A stretch of 64,000 nt of DNA, from contig NZ_SNXC01000010.1 of assembly GCF_004362145.1 (NCBI RefSeq), forward strand, positions 1 through 64,000. Direction: 5' to 3'. Source of the DNA: Marinomonas balearica (lineage in GTDB: Bacteria > Pseudomonadota > Gammaproteobacteria > Pseudomonadales > Marinomonadaceae). A model generated the notes under the pieces. The model was not told the DNA's origin and searched no databases. It saw nothing but the letters and a program-made list of their open reading frames with translations. This document shows positions 1 to 8,286 of this stretch, piece after piece (position 1 is the stretch's first letter; each line of letters starts with the position of its first letter). The position numbers and the translations under genes are program-made.

Positions 1-44
1 GTAGTGTGGGGGATCCCATGTGAGAGTAGGTCGTCGTCAAGCTT
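1..44 (+). rRNA. rrf: 5S ribosomal RNA, 3' end only (cut by the window edge)
   Basis: The first bases follow the conserved 3' third of gammaproteobacterial 5S rRNA: the GTAGTGTGGGG block, then CCCATG, then GAGAGTAGG, then a terminal helix strand near CAAGCTT. An intrinsic terminator follows within 10 bases, as is usual at the end of an rRNA operon. The exact 3' end is estimated from the E. coli 5S by memory. The rest of the operon lies upstream of the window. Confidence 0.9.
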
Positions 45-53
45 CTAATACAG

Positions 54-84
54 AAAGCCCTGATCAGAAATGGTCAGGGCTTTT
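54..84 (+). terminator. Rho-independent terminator of the rRNA operon
   Basis: AAAGCCCTGA (54-63) pairs perfectly with TCAGGGCTTT (74-83), and the helix can extend by three weaker pairs into the loop. The 3' arm runs directly into a T stretch. It lies just after the 5S 3' end, so it most likely ends the rRNA transcript. Confidence 0.9.
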
Positions 85-133
85 CTCGTTTCTGAACGCA
101 CAATCCAGAATAAAAAAGAATAGCCTACTCTGC

Positions 134-154
134 TCCCTGAGCCTGTCGAAGGGA
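134..154 (+). repeat. Dispersed TTCGACAGGCTCAG-type repeat, copy 1
   Basis: TCCCTGAGCCTGTCGAAGGGA is an imperfect palindrome whose core CTGAGCCTGTCGAA belongs to the widespread CTTCGACARGCTCAG repeat family known from many bacterial genomes. Here it lies in the spacer after the rRNA operon. It probably does not encode anything; its origin and function are not known. Confidence 0.7.
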
Positions 155-192
155 ATTTGAAAGGGGTTACAAAGAGGTTATGAAGAGTCCAT

Positions 193-211
193 GGCTTCGA
201 CAAGCTCAGCC
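193..211 (-). repeat. Dispersed CTTCGACAAGCTCAG repeat, copy 2 (inverted relative to copy 1)
   Basis: GGCTTCGACAAGCTCAGCC is the reverse complement of the core seen at 134-154, with one base changed, and is flanked by GGC/GCC arms. Copies 1 and 2 face each other about 40 bases apart, the head-to-head arrangement typical of REP-like doublets. Confidence 0.7.
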
Positions 212-370
212 AACGGTAACACTATGGCTATCTTATCCTATCTTCACAAATACACCGCTGTCACCTAGATAAGTTCCAGCATGTTCCGTGAGAGCATGAG
301 TTTAGTATTGATACGCTCAGCCAATAGAAAGTTGATGTAATTCACAGTTACTTCTAGCTTGATAATACGT

Positions 371-390
371 TCCCTGAGTCTGTAGAAGAG
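371..390 (+). repeat. Degenerate third copy of the CTGAGCCTGTCGAA repeat
   Basis: TCCCTGAGTCTGTAGAAGAG matches copy 1 in the same orientation with scattered substitutions (GCC to GTC, TCGAA to TAGAA). This suggests an old, decaying copy. Confidence 0.5.
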
Positions 391-781
391 AAATAATTTA
401 TTAATACAAGCTGATTAACTTATTCATCATATATTTAAGGCTAAGTATTTTATGTAGCGTTAATACCAAAAACAAGTGAATTGAGTAGGAAATTACTTTT
501 AAGCGTGTTGAGTTATATATATCTAAATATTTTTTATATTCCCAAAAATTATATGTTTGGATTTATCTTATTGTCGTGATTTATATGGTTAATTAATATA
601 ACCATCTTTAATGTAGGGGTATAAAAGAGATTTTTATATTAGAAGCTTTATATTGAATACAGAGTCTACTTTATTAGTGTCGAATACGACATTAATGGAA
701 TTTCGTATAAATCGATACTTGCTTAAATAACAATTAAAAAGATAGAATCAACTTCGTATAGATTTATATCTAAATAAGTCT

Positions 782-818
782 ATAAAGCAATAAGATAATA
801 AAGCAATAAGATAATAAG
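782..818 (+). repeat. 16-base tandem repeat, 2.3 copies
   Basis: The unit ATAAAGCAATAAGATA occurs at 782-797 and again at 798-813 without change, followed by ATAAG. The two identical copies indicate a recent duplication or slippage event upstream of the chemoreceptor promoter region. Confidence 0.85.
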
Positions 819-880
819 AATCATTATTAGCCTTTGCCGAATTGTTTTAGGATTGTCAGCAGATTCCTTTATCCTGATCA

Positions 881-898
881 TTTTCAAGGCCTTGAAAA
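881..898. promoter_or_regulatory. Perfect 18-base palindrome upstream of the chemoreceptor
   Basis: TTTTCAAGGCCTTGAAAA is exactly self-complementary over 18 bases with no loop, which fits a dimeric protein site better than an RNA hairpin. It ends 46 bases before the ATG at 945. The binding protein is unknown; operator function is inferred only from symmetry and position. Confidence 0.4.
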
Positions 899-944
899 GC
901 GTTGCCCCCATACAATTATCTAATGAAAGATAAAAGGAACTGTT

Positions 945-2570
945 ATGCCCATTTTTTCTAGTATTCGTGGTCGATATACGCTCATCTTCGGTGGATTGAG
1001 TGCTGTTTTTTTAATAATGGTTATTTCCACTTTTAGTCTTGTATCCTATCTACAAAATAATCTTGGAAAACACGCCGAAGGTACTTTTCTTGTGCAGAAT
1101 GCCGATAGAGATCTGTACCAGTCTCGTCTCGCTCTTTCTTCATTAGCCTTTTCTCCTCATTTGGATCAAAACGCTAAGCAAAGTTTCGTTGAATCTGAAC
1201 AAAGTAATGCGAAGCAAGCTTATGATCGAATGCAACAGTTTATGCTTTTGACGCATGATATTAATGAAATTCAAACTAATCTTCGTAATTACCAAGAGGC
1301 GTATGAGCTATGGAGAGACAGTTCCAAACAGGTTCAGGAGCTTTCAAACAGTGGAAAAAGCTATGAAGCGCTGATTCTATTTTCTGGTGAAAACCAAACA
1401 ATCTTTTCTGACTTACGTGAATTGTATGATGGTTCTGAAGAATTAATTAAAAAATATTCTAAGATGGAGCAAGATCAGATTAATGATCATGCAGACCTGT
1501 TTATATTGAGTGTTAGTATATTGGCAGTTGTTGTTCTCACGGTAAGTCTGTTACTTGCTTGGTTAGCGCCCCGAAATATTTCTAACGCGATAAAAAGAGT
1601 TACGTTAGGAGTTAAAGATATCAGTGAAGGTGATGGCGATTTAACGAAGCGTATTAACAGCAATAAGAGGGATGAAACAGGAGAACTTAGTCGAGAGCTT
1701 GACCATTTTGTATCTAAGTTAGGGAGTCTAATTGGAGACGTACGTGATGGTTGCCATGGTATTCAACAAGAGATGAGCGTGCTTGAGCGTTCTGCAGTCG
1801 AATCTTCTAAACTTAGTGAGAAACAGAGTAACTCTCTTGAGTCGGTTGTTTCGGCGGTTGAAGAAATGGGTGGGGCAACACGAGAGGTCGCTCAAAATGC
1901 CGCAGAAACAGTAGAGCAAGTAAATGGGCTTACTTCTCAGGCCGATGAAGGTGCAAGTAAACTGGGCGAGTCGGTTTCAGAACTCTCTACATTAGTCGAG
2001 CAAGTGTCAGATGCCTCAAGGGTAATCGACCGTTTGTCTGAGCATTCTGAGAGAATTACGTCAGTACTTGATGTTATTTTAGGTATTGCAGAGCAGACGA
2101 ACTTATTAGCATTAAATGCAGCGATTGAAGCGGCTCGTGCAGGCGAACAAGGTAGAGGCTTTGCTGTCGTTGCTGATGAAGTACGTAACCTTGCTAGCAA
2201 AACTCAGGACTCTACGAGTGACATTCAATCGATGATCGATGATTTGAAATCAGGAGTTCACAACGCTGTTGAAGTGATATCAAAAAGTGTGAAAGTGGCA
2301 AATACTTCCCAAGTATTGTCTGAAGAAGCGATGCAGTCAATTCACGAGGTCAAAGATGCGGCGAATAGGATTTATGACTACACCGCTCAAACGGCCAGTG
2401 CGACAGAACAACAAAGTAAGGTCACGGATGAAATCAATGAGAACCTTACACTGCTGACTGGAATTTCAAAAGATGTGCTAGGTGTATCAAAACAGGTTAA
2501 TTCTTCTGTCAATGAGACATTGTTAAATTCAGATAAGCTTAATGAGCAAGTGAAACGCTTCGTCGTATAA
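945..2570 (+). CDS. Methyl-accepting chemotaxis protein with four-helix-bundle-type sensor
   Basis: This inner-membrane chemoreceptor of 541 residues signals to CheA/CheW. It has a first membrane helix at about 11-33, a helical periplasmic region at about 35-185 of the four-helix-bundle kind (no Cache-like pattern seen), and a second membrane helix at about 186-206. A HAMP domain (about 208-262, with DGDLTKRI) and a long cytoplasmic coiled coil follow. The hairpin tip is fully conserved at about 380-417 ([20 protein letters not shown], then [12 protein letters not shown]). The ATG at 945 has AAAGGAAC upstream at good spacing. It is monocistronic, with a terminator straight after. The ligand cannot be told from sequence. 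Confidence 0.93.
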   Translation: MPIFSSIRGRYTLIFGGLSAVFLIMVISTFSLVSYLQNNLGKHAEGTFLVQNADRDLYQSRLALSSLAFSPHLDQNAKQSFVESEQSNAKQAYDRMQQFMLLTHDINEIQTNLRNYQEAYELWRDSSKQVQELSNSGKSYEALILFSGENQTIFSDLRELYDGSEELIKKYSKMEQDQINDHADLFILSVSILAVVVLTVSLLLAWLAPRNISNAIKRVTLGVKDISEGDGDLTKRINSNKRDETGELSRELDHFVSKLGSLIGDVRDGCHGIQQEMSVLERSAVESSKLSEKQSNSLESVVSAVEEMGGATREVAQNAAETVEQVNGLTSQADEGASKLGESVSELSTLVEQVSDASRVIDRLSEHSERITSVLDVILGIAEQTNLLALNAAIEAARAGEQGRGFAVVADEVRNLASKTQDSTSDIQSMIDDLKSGVHNAVEVISKSVKVANTSQVLSEEAMQSIHEVKDAANRIYDYTAQTASATEQQSKVTDEINENLTLLTGISKDVLGVSKQVNSSVNETLLNSDKLNEQVKRFVV

Positions 2571-2590
2571 GAACTAGCTCGTCACACTAT

Positions 2591-2626
2591 AAACCCAATA
2601 AGTAAAACCACTTATTGGGTTTTTTT
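2591..2626 (+). terminator. Rho-independent terminator after the chemoreceptor gene
   Basis: AAACCCAATAAGT (2591-2603) pairs perfectly with ACTTATTGGGTTT (2610-2622) around a six-base loop, followed by a T tract. It starts 20 bases after the stop codon at 2570. Confidence 0.93.
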
Positions 2627-2891
2627 ATGACTTCTGAAAACGTTTTTTTCGCGCATTGATCTAATCGTACATCAAAAAATGGCTAAGTCTGAATTTAGAG
2701 GTTATGCAGTTTTGATTAAATACTGAGCTTGGGGGATGGTACGTTATTCTCAAAGGTCGACGACCATAAAGGTTCGTAAATCCCCATTTATCCCTCTATC
2801 GCACCGTCTATCACTTGGCGTCGCTGCATTGAAAACAAACTGTCACAGTCACCTTTTCTAATCGTATTTCAATTGAATGAGGAAATGAACA
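2627..2891. other. Intergenic region upstream of the mipA-like gene
   Basis: No gene was seen. It must contain the promoter for the five-gene plus-strand block that starts at 2892. A GAGG-type ribosome binding site lies just before the ATG. No clear operator or consensus promoter could be picked out by eye. Confidence 0.4.
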
Positions 2892-3638
2892 ATGCAGATG
2901 TTTTCTAACCGTAATTTTGTAATGAGCATGGTGTGTATCACAATAAGTGGGAGTGCCTTTGCCGAAAATGGACTTGAAGCAACACTTGGTGCAGGCGTGT
3001 TACAAATGCAAAGCCATGTGAAGGGTGAAAAGAGTGAGACCGAGTTCTTTCCAATGGTGGAACTCAGTTACGGTGGATTTAGTTTATCAGCGGATGGATT
3101 GGGTTACACCTACGAGCTTTCTCCCCTTAGTGCCGTGTTTTTTAGCCTAGGTACACGAAATTCAACTGTTGATGGCGGTAATTTGACACTTAGTAACTTA
3201 ACTAAACGAGATGATGCCACAGAAGTTGGTGTTGCTTGGATTAAAAACGAGCCAATGTTTGAACTGACAACCTATTTGAATGCCGATATCAGCAATACTC
3301 ATAAGGGTTTTGAAGTTGGTTTTGATTTGGGTAAACCAATGATGTTTGCAGGCGGATATTTAACACCAAGCATCGGCGTTAATTATTTGTCTGAAGATCT
3401 AGTAAATTACTATTACGGAGTTTCTTCATCCGAAGCCTCAAACGGTATAAAAAGTTATGATGCCGACGGTAGTTTGGGAGCAAACCTTGGCCTTGAGTAT
3501 GTTTATAAAATCTACTCTGGTTGGCACAGCTATACCGCAGTCAGTTGGGATTACCTAGGCAGCGGTGTGGGCGACAGCAGTATCGTAGAACGAGATTCCG
3601 TCTGGTCAGGCATTATCGGTATTGTTTACGAGTTTTAA
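2892..3638 (+). CDS. MipA/OmpV family outer membrane protein
   Basis: The 248-residue protein opens with a signal peptide ending near SAFA at about residue 24. A beta-rich chain follows with alternating hydrophobic residues and the C-terminal aromatic ending IVYEF typical of outer-membrane barrels. The length and the early GAGV plus later GFDLG and YLTPSIGVNY segments fit the MipA/OmpV family, whose E. coli member scaffolds the murein hydrolase MltA and PBP1b; other members act as porin-like proteins. It is the first gene of a block ending in a LytS/LytTR two-component pair, with the next gene 14 bases away. Family assignment is fairly secure, function in this organism is not. Confidence 0.8.
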   Translation: MQMFSNRNFVMSMVCITISGSAFAENGLEATLGAGVLQMQSHVKGEKSETEFFPMVELSYGGFSLSADGLGYTYELSPLSAVFFSLGTRNSTVDGGNLTLSNLTKRDDATEVGVAWIKNEPMFELTTYLNADISNTHKGFEVGFDLGKPMMFAGGYLTPSIGVNYLSEDLVNYYYGVSSSEASNGIKSYDADGSLGANLGLEYVYKIYSGWHSYTAVSWDYLGSGVGDSSIVERDSVWSGIIGIVYEF

Positions 3639-3652
3639 AGGGAGGGAGGGCT

Positions 3653-5440
3653 ATGAAATGGTTTGTAGTTTACATTACGGTTTTGATTTTATCTGGGTGT
3701 TCTATGGCACCTTCAAAACCAAATTTTAGTTCGGATCAAGCAGCAGCTCGGGTTTATATAAAAGACAGTCTAGAATGGAAGATGTCGGAAGCGCGCCGAC
3801 AAAATGATATTGCGTCGATCACAACGTTATTAGTTGATAAGAGCACAGTGCTGTTTTCTGACAGTCAAGGTTATGCGAATGTACGGCAGGGCTTAAAAGC
3901 AAACCTTGATACTCCGTATCGGATTGGGTCGATAACCAAAGTATTTACCGCGATTGCGTTAATGCAGATGGTAGACGAAGGCAAAGTGGATTTGGACGCT
4001 CCTCTCAACCGTTATCTTCCTGAATTCAATATTCATACGCCTTATGGACAAGAAAGCATCACAATACGACGTATATTAAGTCATCAATCTGGATTACCTT
4101 CAGAGATAGATATAGGCTTTAAACGCTATGCGGCGCTTGATGACTTGATTCCAATATTGAACGAAACCTATATCAGCTTTGCTCCAGAGACCGCATTCAA
4201 CTATTCCAACACAGGGTTTGCTTTACTTGGGCTTGTAATCGAACGAATCTCTGGCGATGGATATGGTGATTACTTGGAGAAGAATATTTTTACGCCGTTA
4301 CAGTTAAAAAATGCTTCTGTAGGGAATCAGGATCCGAGACTTGCACACGGGTACGAATCGCTTGATGCTCAAAATTTACCTGAAATTCGTGATGTAGCTG
4401 CTGGGGATATTGCAATGAGTGGGCGTGATTTAGCCACATTTGCTCAAGTGCTTCTGAACCAGGGTCAATATCAAGATGAAAATGGGCAGAACAAGCAGCT
4501 ACTTTCTGAATCATCATTTGAGGCGATGTTCAAGGTTCAAACCGACAACTCAGCATTAGACAGTGATTTGCCAATTGGTTTAGCGTGGTTGCTTTTTCCT
4601 CCTGTTTCTAATTTATCAGGAATGCCGAGTTTTGCTTGGCACGGAGGCTCGACGTATTTCTTTCACTCAAGCTTAATGATCAACTTCGATCTTGGAGTAG
4701 CAAGCATTGCATTGACGAACTCACTAGAAGGCAATGATTCGGTTGTTAACATCAGTGGTGAAGCTCTCGCACTTGCATATGAGCTTAAAGCAGGCAAGTC
4801 GTTTATTTCTAAAACGAAGGAGAACTCAATCAAAGCATTAGTTACTTCATTTGATGAAGCGACTTTGCATAAGCTTGAAGGGCGCTACTTTATGCCACAT
4901 GTCGGGGAGTTTCGGTTGGAGCGATCAGGTGACGGTATGAAGGCTATATCAGAGTTCGGTAAACTTGAAGTATTGCATTTCAGTGATGGCTCGTTTGGCG
5001 TGAAGTACAACGCGTTTGGTTTTTTACCGTTTAGTCAAGAAGATCTAGATCAACTTCGCATTGAGGTTCGCGAATTTGATGACCACATTCTTTTGAAAGA
5101 GCGCGGTGGAGTCGTCTTCGCTCAGAAGGCTCCAAAGTTAAAACGATTGTCTGGAAATTGGCGTGATGCTCTCGGCCGCTATCAGCACCTTAACCCAGAT
5201 GAAGATCTGGCATTGGAACGGGTCATATTAAGAGAGATGGACGGATACTTGCTCGTAGAAATATCTGAAGACGAAGAGCAAGAGACGATTTATTTTGAGA
5301 TTCTCAATAATAATAGAGCGGTCTCTATTGGTTATATGCGTGATACAAAATACAGCCTGATTCTTAGTTCAGTAAACGGAATGTGGGAGCTGAATTACTT
5401 AGGAACAAAACTACGCAAGGAGGGAAAAGATGGAGGCTAA
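3653..5440 (+). CDS. Serine beta-lactamase/penicillin-binding-like lipoprotein
   Basis: The 595-residue protein has a lipoprotein signal (lipobox LSGC, cysteine near residue 20) and a class C beta-lactamase/DD-peptidase fold. The three signature motifs are visible: SITK (SxxK, within RIGSITKVF), YSN (in FNYSNTGF) and HGG (in FAWHGGSTYF). A further domain of about 200 residues at the C terminus has no obvious motif. The family includes peptidases, esterases and beta-lactamases, so the substrate is open. The ATG at 3653 was chosen over longer frames because GGGAGGGAGG sits just before it and the lipobox then falls at normal depth. It overlaps the next gene by 11 bases. Surface or periplasmic anchoring is inferred. 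Confidence 0.85.
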   Translation: MKWFVVYITVLILSGCSMAPSKPNFSSDQAAARVYIKDSLEWKMSEARRQNDIASITTLLVDKSTVLFSDSQGYANVRQGLKANLDTPYRIGSITKVFTAIALMQMVDEGKVDLDAPLNRYLPEFNIHTPYGQESITIRRILSHQSGLPSEIDIGFKRYAALDDLIPILNETYISFAPETAFNYSNTGFALLGLVIERISGDGYGDYLEKNIFTPLQLKNASVGNQDPRLAHGYESLDAQNLPEIRDVAAGDIAMSGRDLATFAQVLLNQGQYQDENGQNKQLLSESSFEAMFKVQTDNSALDSDLPIGLAWLLFPPVSNLSGMPSFAWHGGSTYFFHSSLMINFDLGVASIALTNSLEGNDSVVNISGEALALAYELKAGKSFISKTKENSIKALVTSFDEATLHKLEGRYFMPHVGEFRLERSGDGMKAISEFGKLEVLHFSDGSFGVKYNAFGFLPFSQEDLDQLRIEVREFDDHILLKERGGVVFAQKAPKLKRLSGNWRDALGRYQHLNPDEDLALERVILREMDGYLLVEISEDEEQETIYFEILNNNRAVSIGYMRDTKYSLILSSVNGMWELNYLGTKLRKEGKDGG

Positions 5441-6098
5441 TAGTAGAGTAACAATAAGGCTGACGGGTTACTTATCTCTAATTCAGAGCGGAATTTTTCT
5501 TTTGGGAATGGTGTTTTATATTATGTTTCTCTTACCGATAACGTTTGATTTAGGTGTAGTTTCTGTCGATCAAATTGGGATCATTTTAGACCATAAAAAT
5601 ATGCTACAGTCTTTTTATGGTATGACATATATTGTGTTTTCCGTGTTACTACTTTTCTTGAACAGCGCTTTATGTCGGGATTGTCCGAACCAGGTACTCA
5701 CATCCATTACAAGACACTTTGGTATCGTTTGGAGTGTGCTTTTATTATGTAGTGGTCTGTTTGTAATTACGAGCTTTGAATACATTGCACTGGCTGACGT
5801 TGAAAACTCGATTAAAATGAGCACGCTTGCGATAGCAAACCTCATGATGGAGGCACTTGGAGGAGGCAACGAACTTATCGGCGGACTGTGGGTAGGTAGT
5901 ATGAGCATTATACTGAGGAAAGCGTTTTATATAGGACGCACCCAGTGGTTACTTGGTTTGGTTATAGGAGGAATTGGTGTGATTACTGTTTTCCCCAAAT
6001 TGAGTGAATTAGGTGCATTTTTCGGTATAGGAATGATTATTTGGTTTGCTGCTTTAGGAGTTACTAAATTGAAGCCGGGTGAGAGGTTGTATGTCTAA
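5430..6098 (+). CDS. Six-to-seven-helix integral membrane protein, function unknown
   Basis: The protein has 222 residues with hydrophobic segments at roughly 12-35, 60-80, 92-115, 128-150, 165-185 and 190-212. It somewhat resembles DUF4386-type membrane proteins, but I cannot confirm the family. A strong ribosome site (AAGGAGGG) precedes the ATG, and the reading frame overlaps the preceding lipoprotein gene by 11 bases and the following kinase gene by 8 bases. The genes are therefore translationally coupled, and the product probably works with the lipoprotein or the LytS-like kinase. Confidence 0.75.
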   Translation: MEANSRVTIRLTGYLSLIQSGIFLLGMVFYIMFLLPITFDLGVVSVDQIGIILDHKNMLQSFYGMTYIVFSVLLLFLNSALCRDCPNQVLTSITRHFGIVWSVLLLCSGLFVITSFEYIALADVENSIKMSTLAIANLMMEALGGGNELIGGLWVGSMSIILRKAFYIGRTQWLLGLVIGGIGVITVFPKLSELGAFFGIGMIIWFAALGVTKLKPGERLYV

Positions 6099-7209
6099 TC
6101 GAAACCGTTTTAATCATATATTAATTCGGAATGAAATCATTCGAGATTCGATACAAACCTTTTTGATTTGCTGTGTTATTTCTATGCTTGTTTGGTGGTC
6201 CGGTGGTGGTGAGTTTTGGATTACGTTTCAGGTATCCATGGTGTTTGGTGCTGCTTGTTTAACTGCCGTACGTTTGTGTCTATATTTCATTCAACCCTAT
6301 ATGGGTGCATCATTAGCGGTATTACTCGGTTTCTTTATTGGCGTCTCTATTGGTCTAGTGAACTTATTTCATCAGATTTATGGTGACGTTTCTAAGATCT
6401 TTGACGTTCCGTTGTCAGAATTACTTCTTAAGGTGCTTTTCAGTGCATTAGTAACATACGTTTTTTTCAGCTCCAATCGCCTTACTCGAAAAAATCGCGA
6501 GCTTCAGGAGCAGAAAATAAAAGCAGTGACTCAAGAAAAAGAAATAGTAGAAGCAAACTTAAGGTTGCTGCAATCTCAAATAGAGCCCCATTTTTTATTC
6601 AATACCCTTGCGAACATAAAAGTGCTCATTGAGCTTGATAAAGAAGCGGCTAAACGAGTGTTAGACGATTTAACCGGTTTGCTGCGTGCATCAATCATGA
6701 AATCGCACGATAAGAGTATTTCTATTTCGGAAGAAATTGAGTTAGTGCGAGCGTACCTTTCTATTCAGAGCGTCAGAATGGGTGATCGCCTCACATTTGA
6801 GATTGATTGTGATGAGGATCTAAAGCAGGTATCTTGCGCCCCATTTTTGATTCAACCGATTGTTGAAAATTCTGTTCATCATGGGCTTGAGCCTAAAATA
6901 ATGGGTGGTAATGTTTCGGTAAAACTACTGCTCAACAATGACTATTGCGAAATTTTTGTGCGGGATACAGGGCTTGGATTACAGGGAAAAGATCCAATAG
7001 ATGGAAACTGGCAAACAGACAATCAATCGAAAGGAAATGGCATAGCTCTAAAAAACATACGAGAGCGTCTAAAGCTGATGTATGGGGAGGATGCTCGGTT
7101 AACTGTGGAAAACTGGTATGAGAACAATGGAGATCTAGGCGGCTGTCAGGCATGTTTGAGTTGGCCCTTAAGTCAATCGTTTAATTTAATCGAAGAATCA
7201 ATACCTTGA
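6091..7209 (+). CDS. LytS/YpdA-type membrane sensor histidine kinase
   Basis: The kinase has 372 residues. Four hydrophobic segments lie within 20-125, then a linker coiled coil (about 128-160). The His_kinase domain of the LytS family follows, with the phospho-acceptor at H167 in PHFLFNTLANI, an N box at VENSVHHG (N260) and DTGLGL from D292. The ATG at 6091 follows GAGAGG at suitable spacing; a GTG at 6079 would add four residues and has a poorer site. No extracytoplasmic sensor domain is evident, so the signal probably acts within the membrane or comes through a partner such as the neighbouring membrane protein. It forms an operon with the LytTR regulator 11 bases downstream. Confidence 0.88.
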   Translation: MSNRNRFNHILIRNEIIRDSIQTFLICCVISMLVWWSGGGEFWITFQVSMVFGAACLTAVRLCLYFIQPYMGASLAVLLGFFIGVSIGLVNLFHQIYGDVSKIFDVPLSELLLKVLFSALVTYVFFSSNRLTRKNRELQEQKIKAVTQEKEIVEANLRLLQSQIEPHFLFNTLANIKVLIELDKEAAKRVLDDLTGLLRASIMKSHDKSISISEEIELVRAYLSIQSVRMGDRLTFEIDCDEDLKQVSCAPFLIQPIVENSVHHGLEPKIMGGNVSVKLLLNNDYCEIFVRDTGLGLQGKDPIDGNWQTDNQSKGNGIALKNIRERLKLMYGEDARLTVENWYENNGDLGGCQACLSWPLSQSFNLIEESIP

Positions 7210-7220
7210 GGAACAAGTAA

Positions 7221-7982
7221 ATGAATGTTTTGGTTGTCGACGACGAGCCGCTCTTGCGTTTCCATCTTCAAAAAATGTTGTCTGAATTGTGGTTAGATAT
7301 TGATAATGTCGTAACCGCCGGTTCAGGAGTCGAAGCTCTGAAACTAACTGAAGAGGTCGACCCTTTTGCGATCTTCATGGACATAAAAATGCCCGGACTA
7401 AGTGGCTTAGAGACCGCGAAGAAAATGCGTGAACGAGGTTACACAGGCCATCTAGTGTTCGTTACGGCTTACGACGAGCATGCGATTGAAGCCTTCGAAC
7501 AAGAAGCGATTGATTACCTGCTAAAACCACTGGATGAAAATAGGCTGTTGATTTGCATCGAACGGCTGAAAAAGCAGAGCCAGCAAGTAACGTATGAAAT
7601 TGACGAACAGAGTCTCAATCGCTTATTGCATTTATCTGATGGTGTTTCGGAGACAGGTTCACGACTAAGATGGATCAACGCACACCAAGGCGATAAATTG
7701 CATGTTATAGATGTCTATGATGTGCGTTGTTTTATAGCGGAAGATAAATACACAACGGTTGTCGCAGATCAAGAATACCTCATTAGAACTTCCATAAAGC
7801 AACTTGCAATAAGCCTCAAAAATGATGAATTTTGGCGAATTCATCGCTCCATCATAGTACAGGTCAAAATGATCGAAAAGGTCTTAAAAGACGATGCTGG
7901 CCGCTTATTTGTACATCTGCGAGGCGTTACTAAGCCTTTGCCTGTGAGTCGCGCAAACACGCATCTTTTTAAGCAGATGTAG
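7221..7982 (+). CDS. LytTR-type response regulator
   Basis: The regulator has 253 residues: a receiver domain at 1-120 (acidic pair D7 D8, phospho-acceptor D54 in FMDIKMPG, conserved T/K residues in VTAY and LLKPL) and a LytTR DNA-binding domain at about 150-253. Such regulators (LytR, AlgR, YpdB class) dimerise and bind paired short direct repeats. It sits 11 bases after the LytS-like kinase, its obvious partner. Targets are not shown by the sequence. The upstream porin and lipoprotein genes are natural candidates because they share the transcript. Confidence 0.9.
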   Translation: MNVLVVDDEPLLRFHLQKMLSELWLDIDNVVTAGSGVEALKLTEEVDPFAIFMDIKMPGLSGLETAKKMRERGYTGHLVFVTAYDEHAIEAFEQEAIDYLLKPLDENRLLICIERLKKQSQQVTYEIDEQSLNRLLHLSDGVSETGSRLRWINAHQGDKLHVIDVYDVRCFIAEDKYTTVVADQEYLIRTSIKQLAISLKNDEFWRIHRSIIVQVKMIEKVLKDDAGRLFVHLRGVTKPLPVSRANTHLFKQM

Positions 7983-8286
7983 TTTTTGTTAAGCGAGTAA
8001 TAAAAAAGCTATGATCAGATCAAAAGTACTGAAGGGTAGGCTTGCCAATTATTCATGATCAGGGTAAACCACGGTCTAAATCTCGAAGACTTATATGCGT
8101 CGCATTCAGTACGCGGAAGCGGTGCAGGCCGAGCTCTCTTGGTGCAAAACCTAAAGATGGGTGGGTTGGATATCCGTTAACAGGTCAGAATCTGGTTGCA
8201 CTTGCTAATTCTTGAAACGAATAAAATTGGAAATGGATAAAAAGGATAAGCGACTCAAAAAGATAAGCGAGTCGCTTACCTCCGAT
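7983..8286. other. Intergenic region between convergent lytTR and cpxA genes
   Basis: About 300 bases with no convincing gene. A plus-strand frame from a TTG at 8042 to a stop at 8215 (57 codons) has a GAAGGG five bases before it and an Arg/Lys-rich predicted product, but no recognisable family; I do not call it. The right end holds the cpxA terminator (8244-8280). Confidence 0.5.
8244..8280 (-). terminator. Rho-independent terminator of the cpxRA operon
   Basis: Reading the minus strand, GGTAAGCGACTC (8280-8269) pairs with GAGTCGCTTATCC (8256-8244), followed by a T run at 8243-8239. It begins six bases after the cpxA stop codon. Confidence 0.85.

Larger units (their letters stand above)
85..944. 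other. 860-base gene-free AT-rich region between rRNA operon and chemoreceptor
   Basis: No reading frame with a credible start and ribosome binding site was found on either strand. The left part carries three related GC-richer repeat units (listed separately). From about 400 the sequence is very AT-rich, with a 16-base tandem repeat at 782-818 and a perfect 18-base palindrome at 881-898. The promoter of the chemoreceptor at 945 must lie in the right end. A GCCGAATT element at 836-843 is a weak sigma-28-like -10 candidate, but its spacing to a TAAG is 17, not the usual 15. Confidence 0.7.

Noticed and set aside
2751-2800. tRNA-like piece with GGTTCGTAAATCCC
   Set aside because: It resembles a T-loop but there is no acceptor stem, anticodon arm or CCA in the right place.
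3521-3652. Longer start for the beta-lactamase-like lipoprotein
   Set aside because: It would overlap the MipA-like gene by over 100 bases and bury the lipobox; the ATG at 3653 has an excellent ribosome site.
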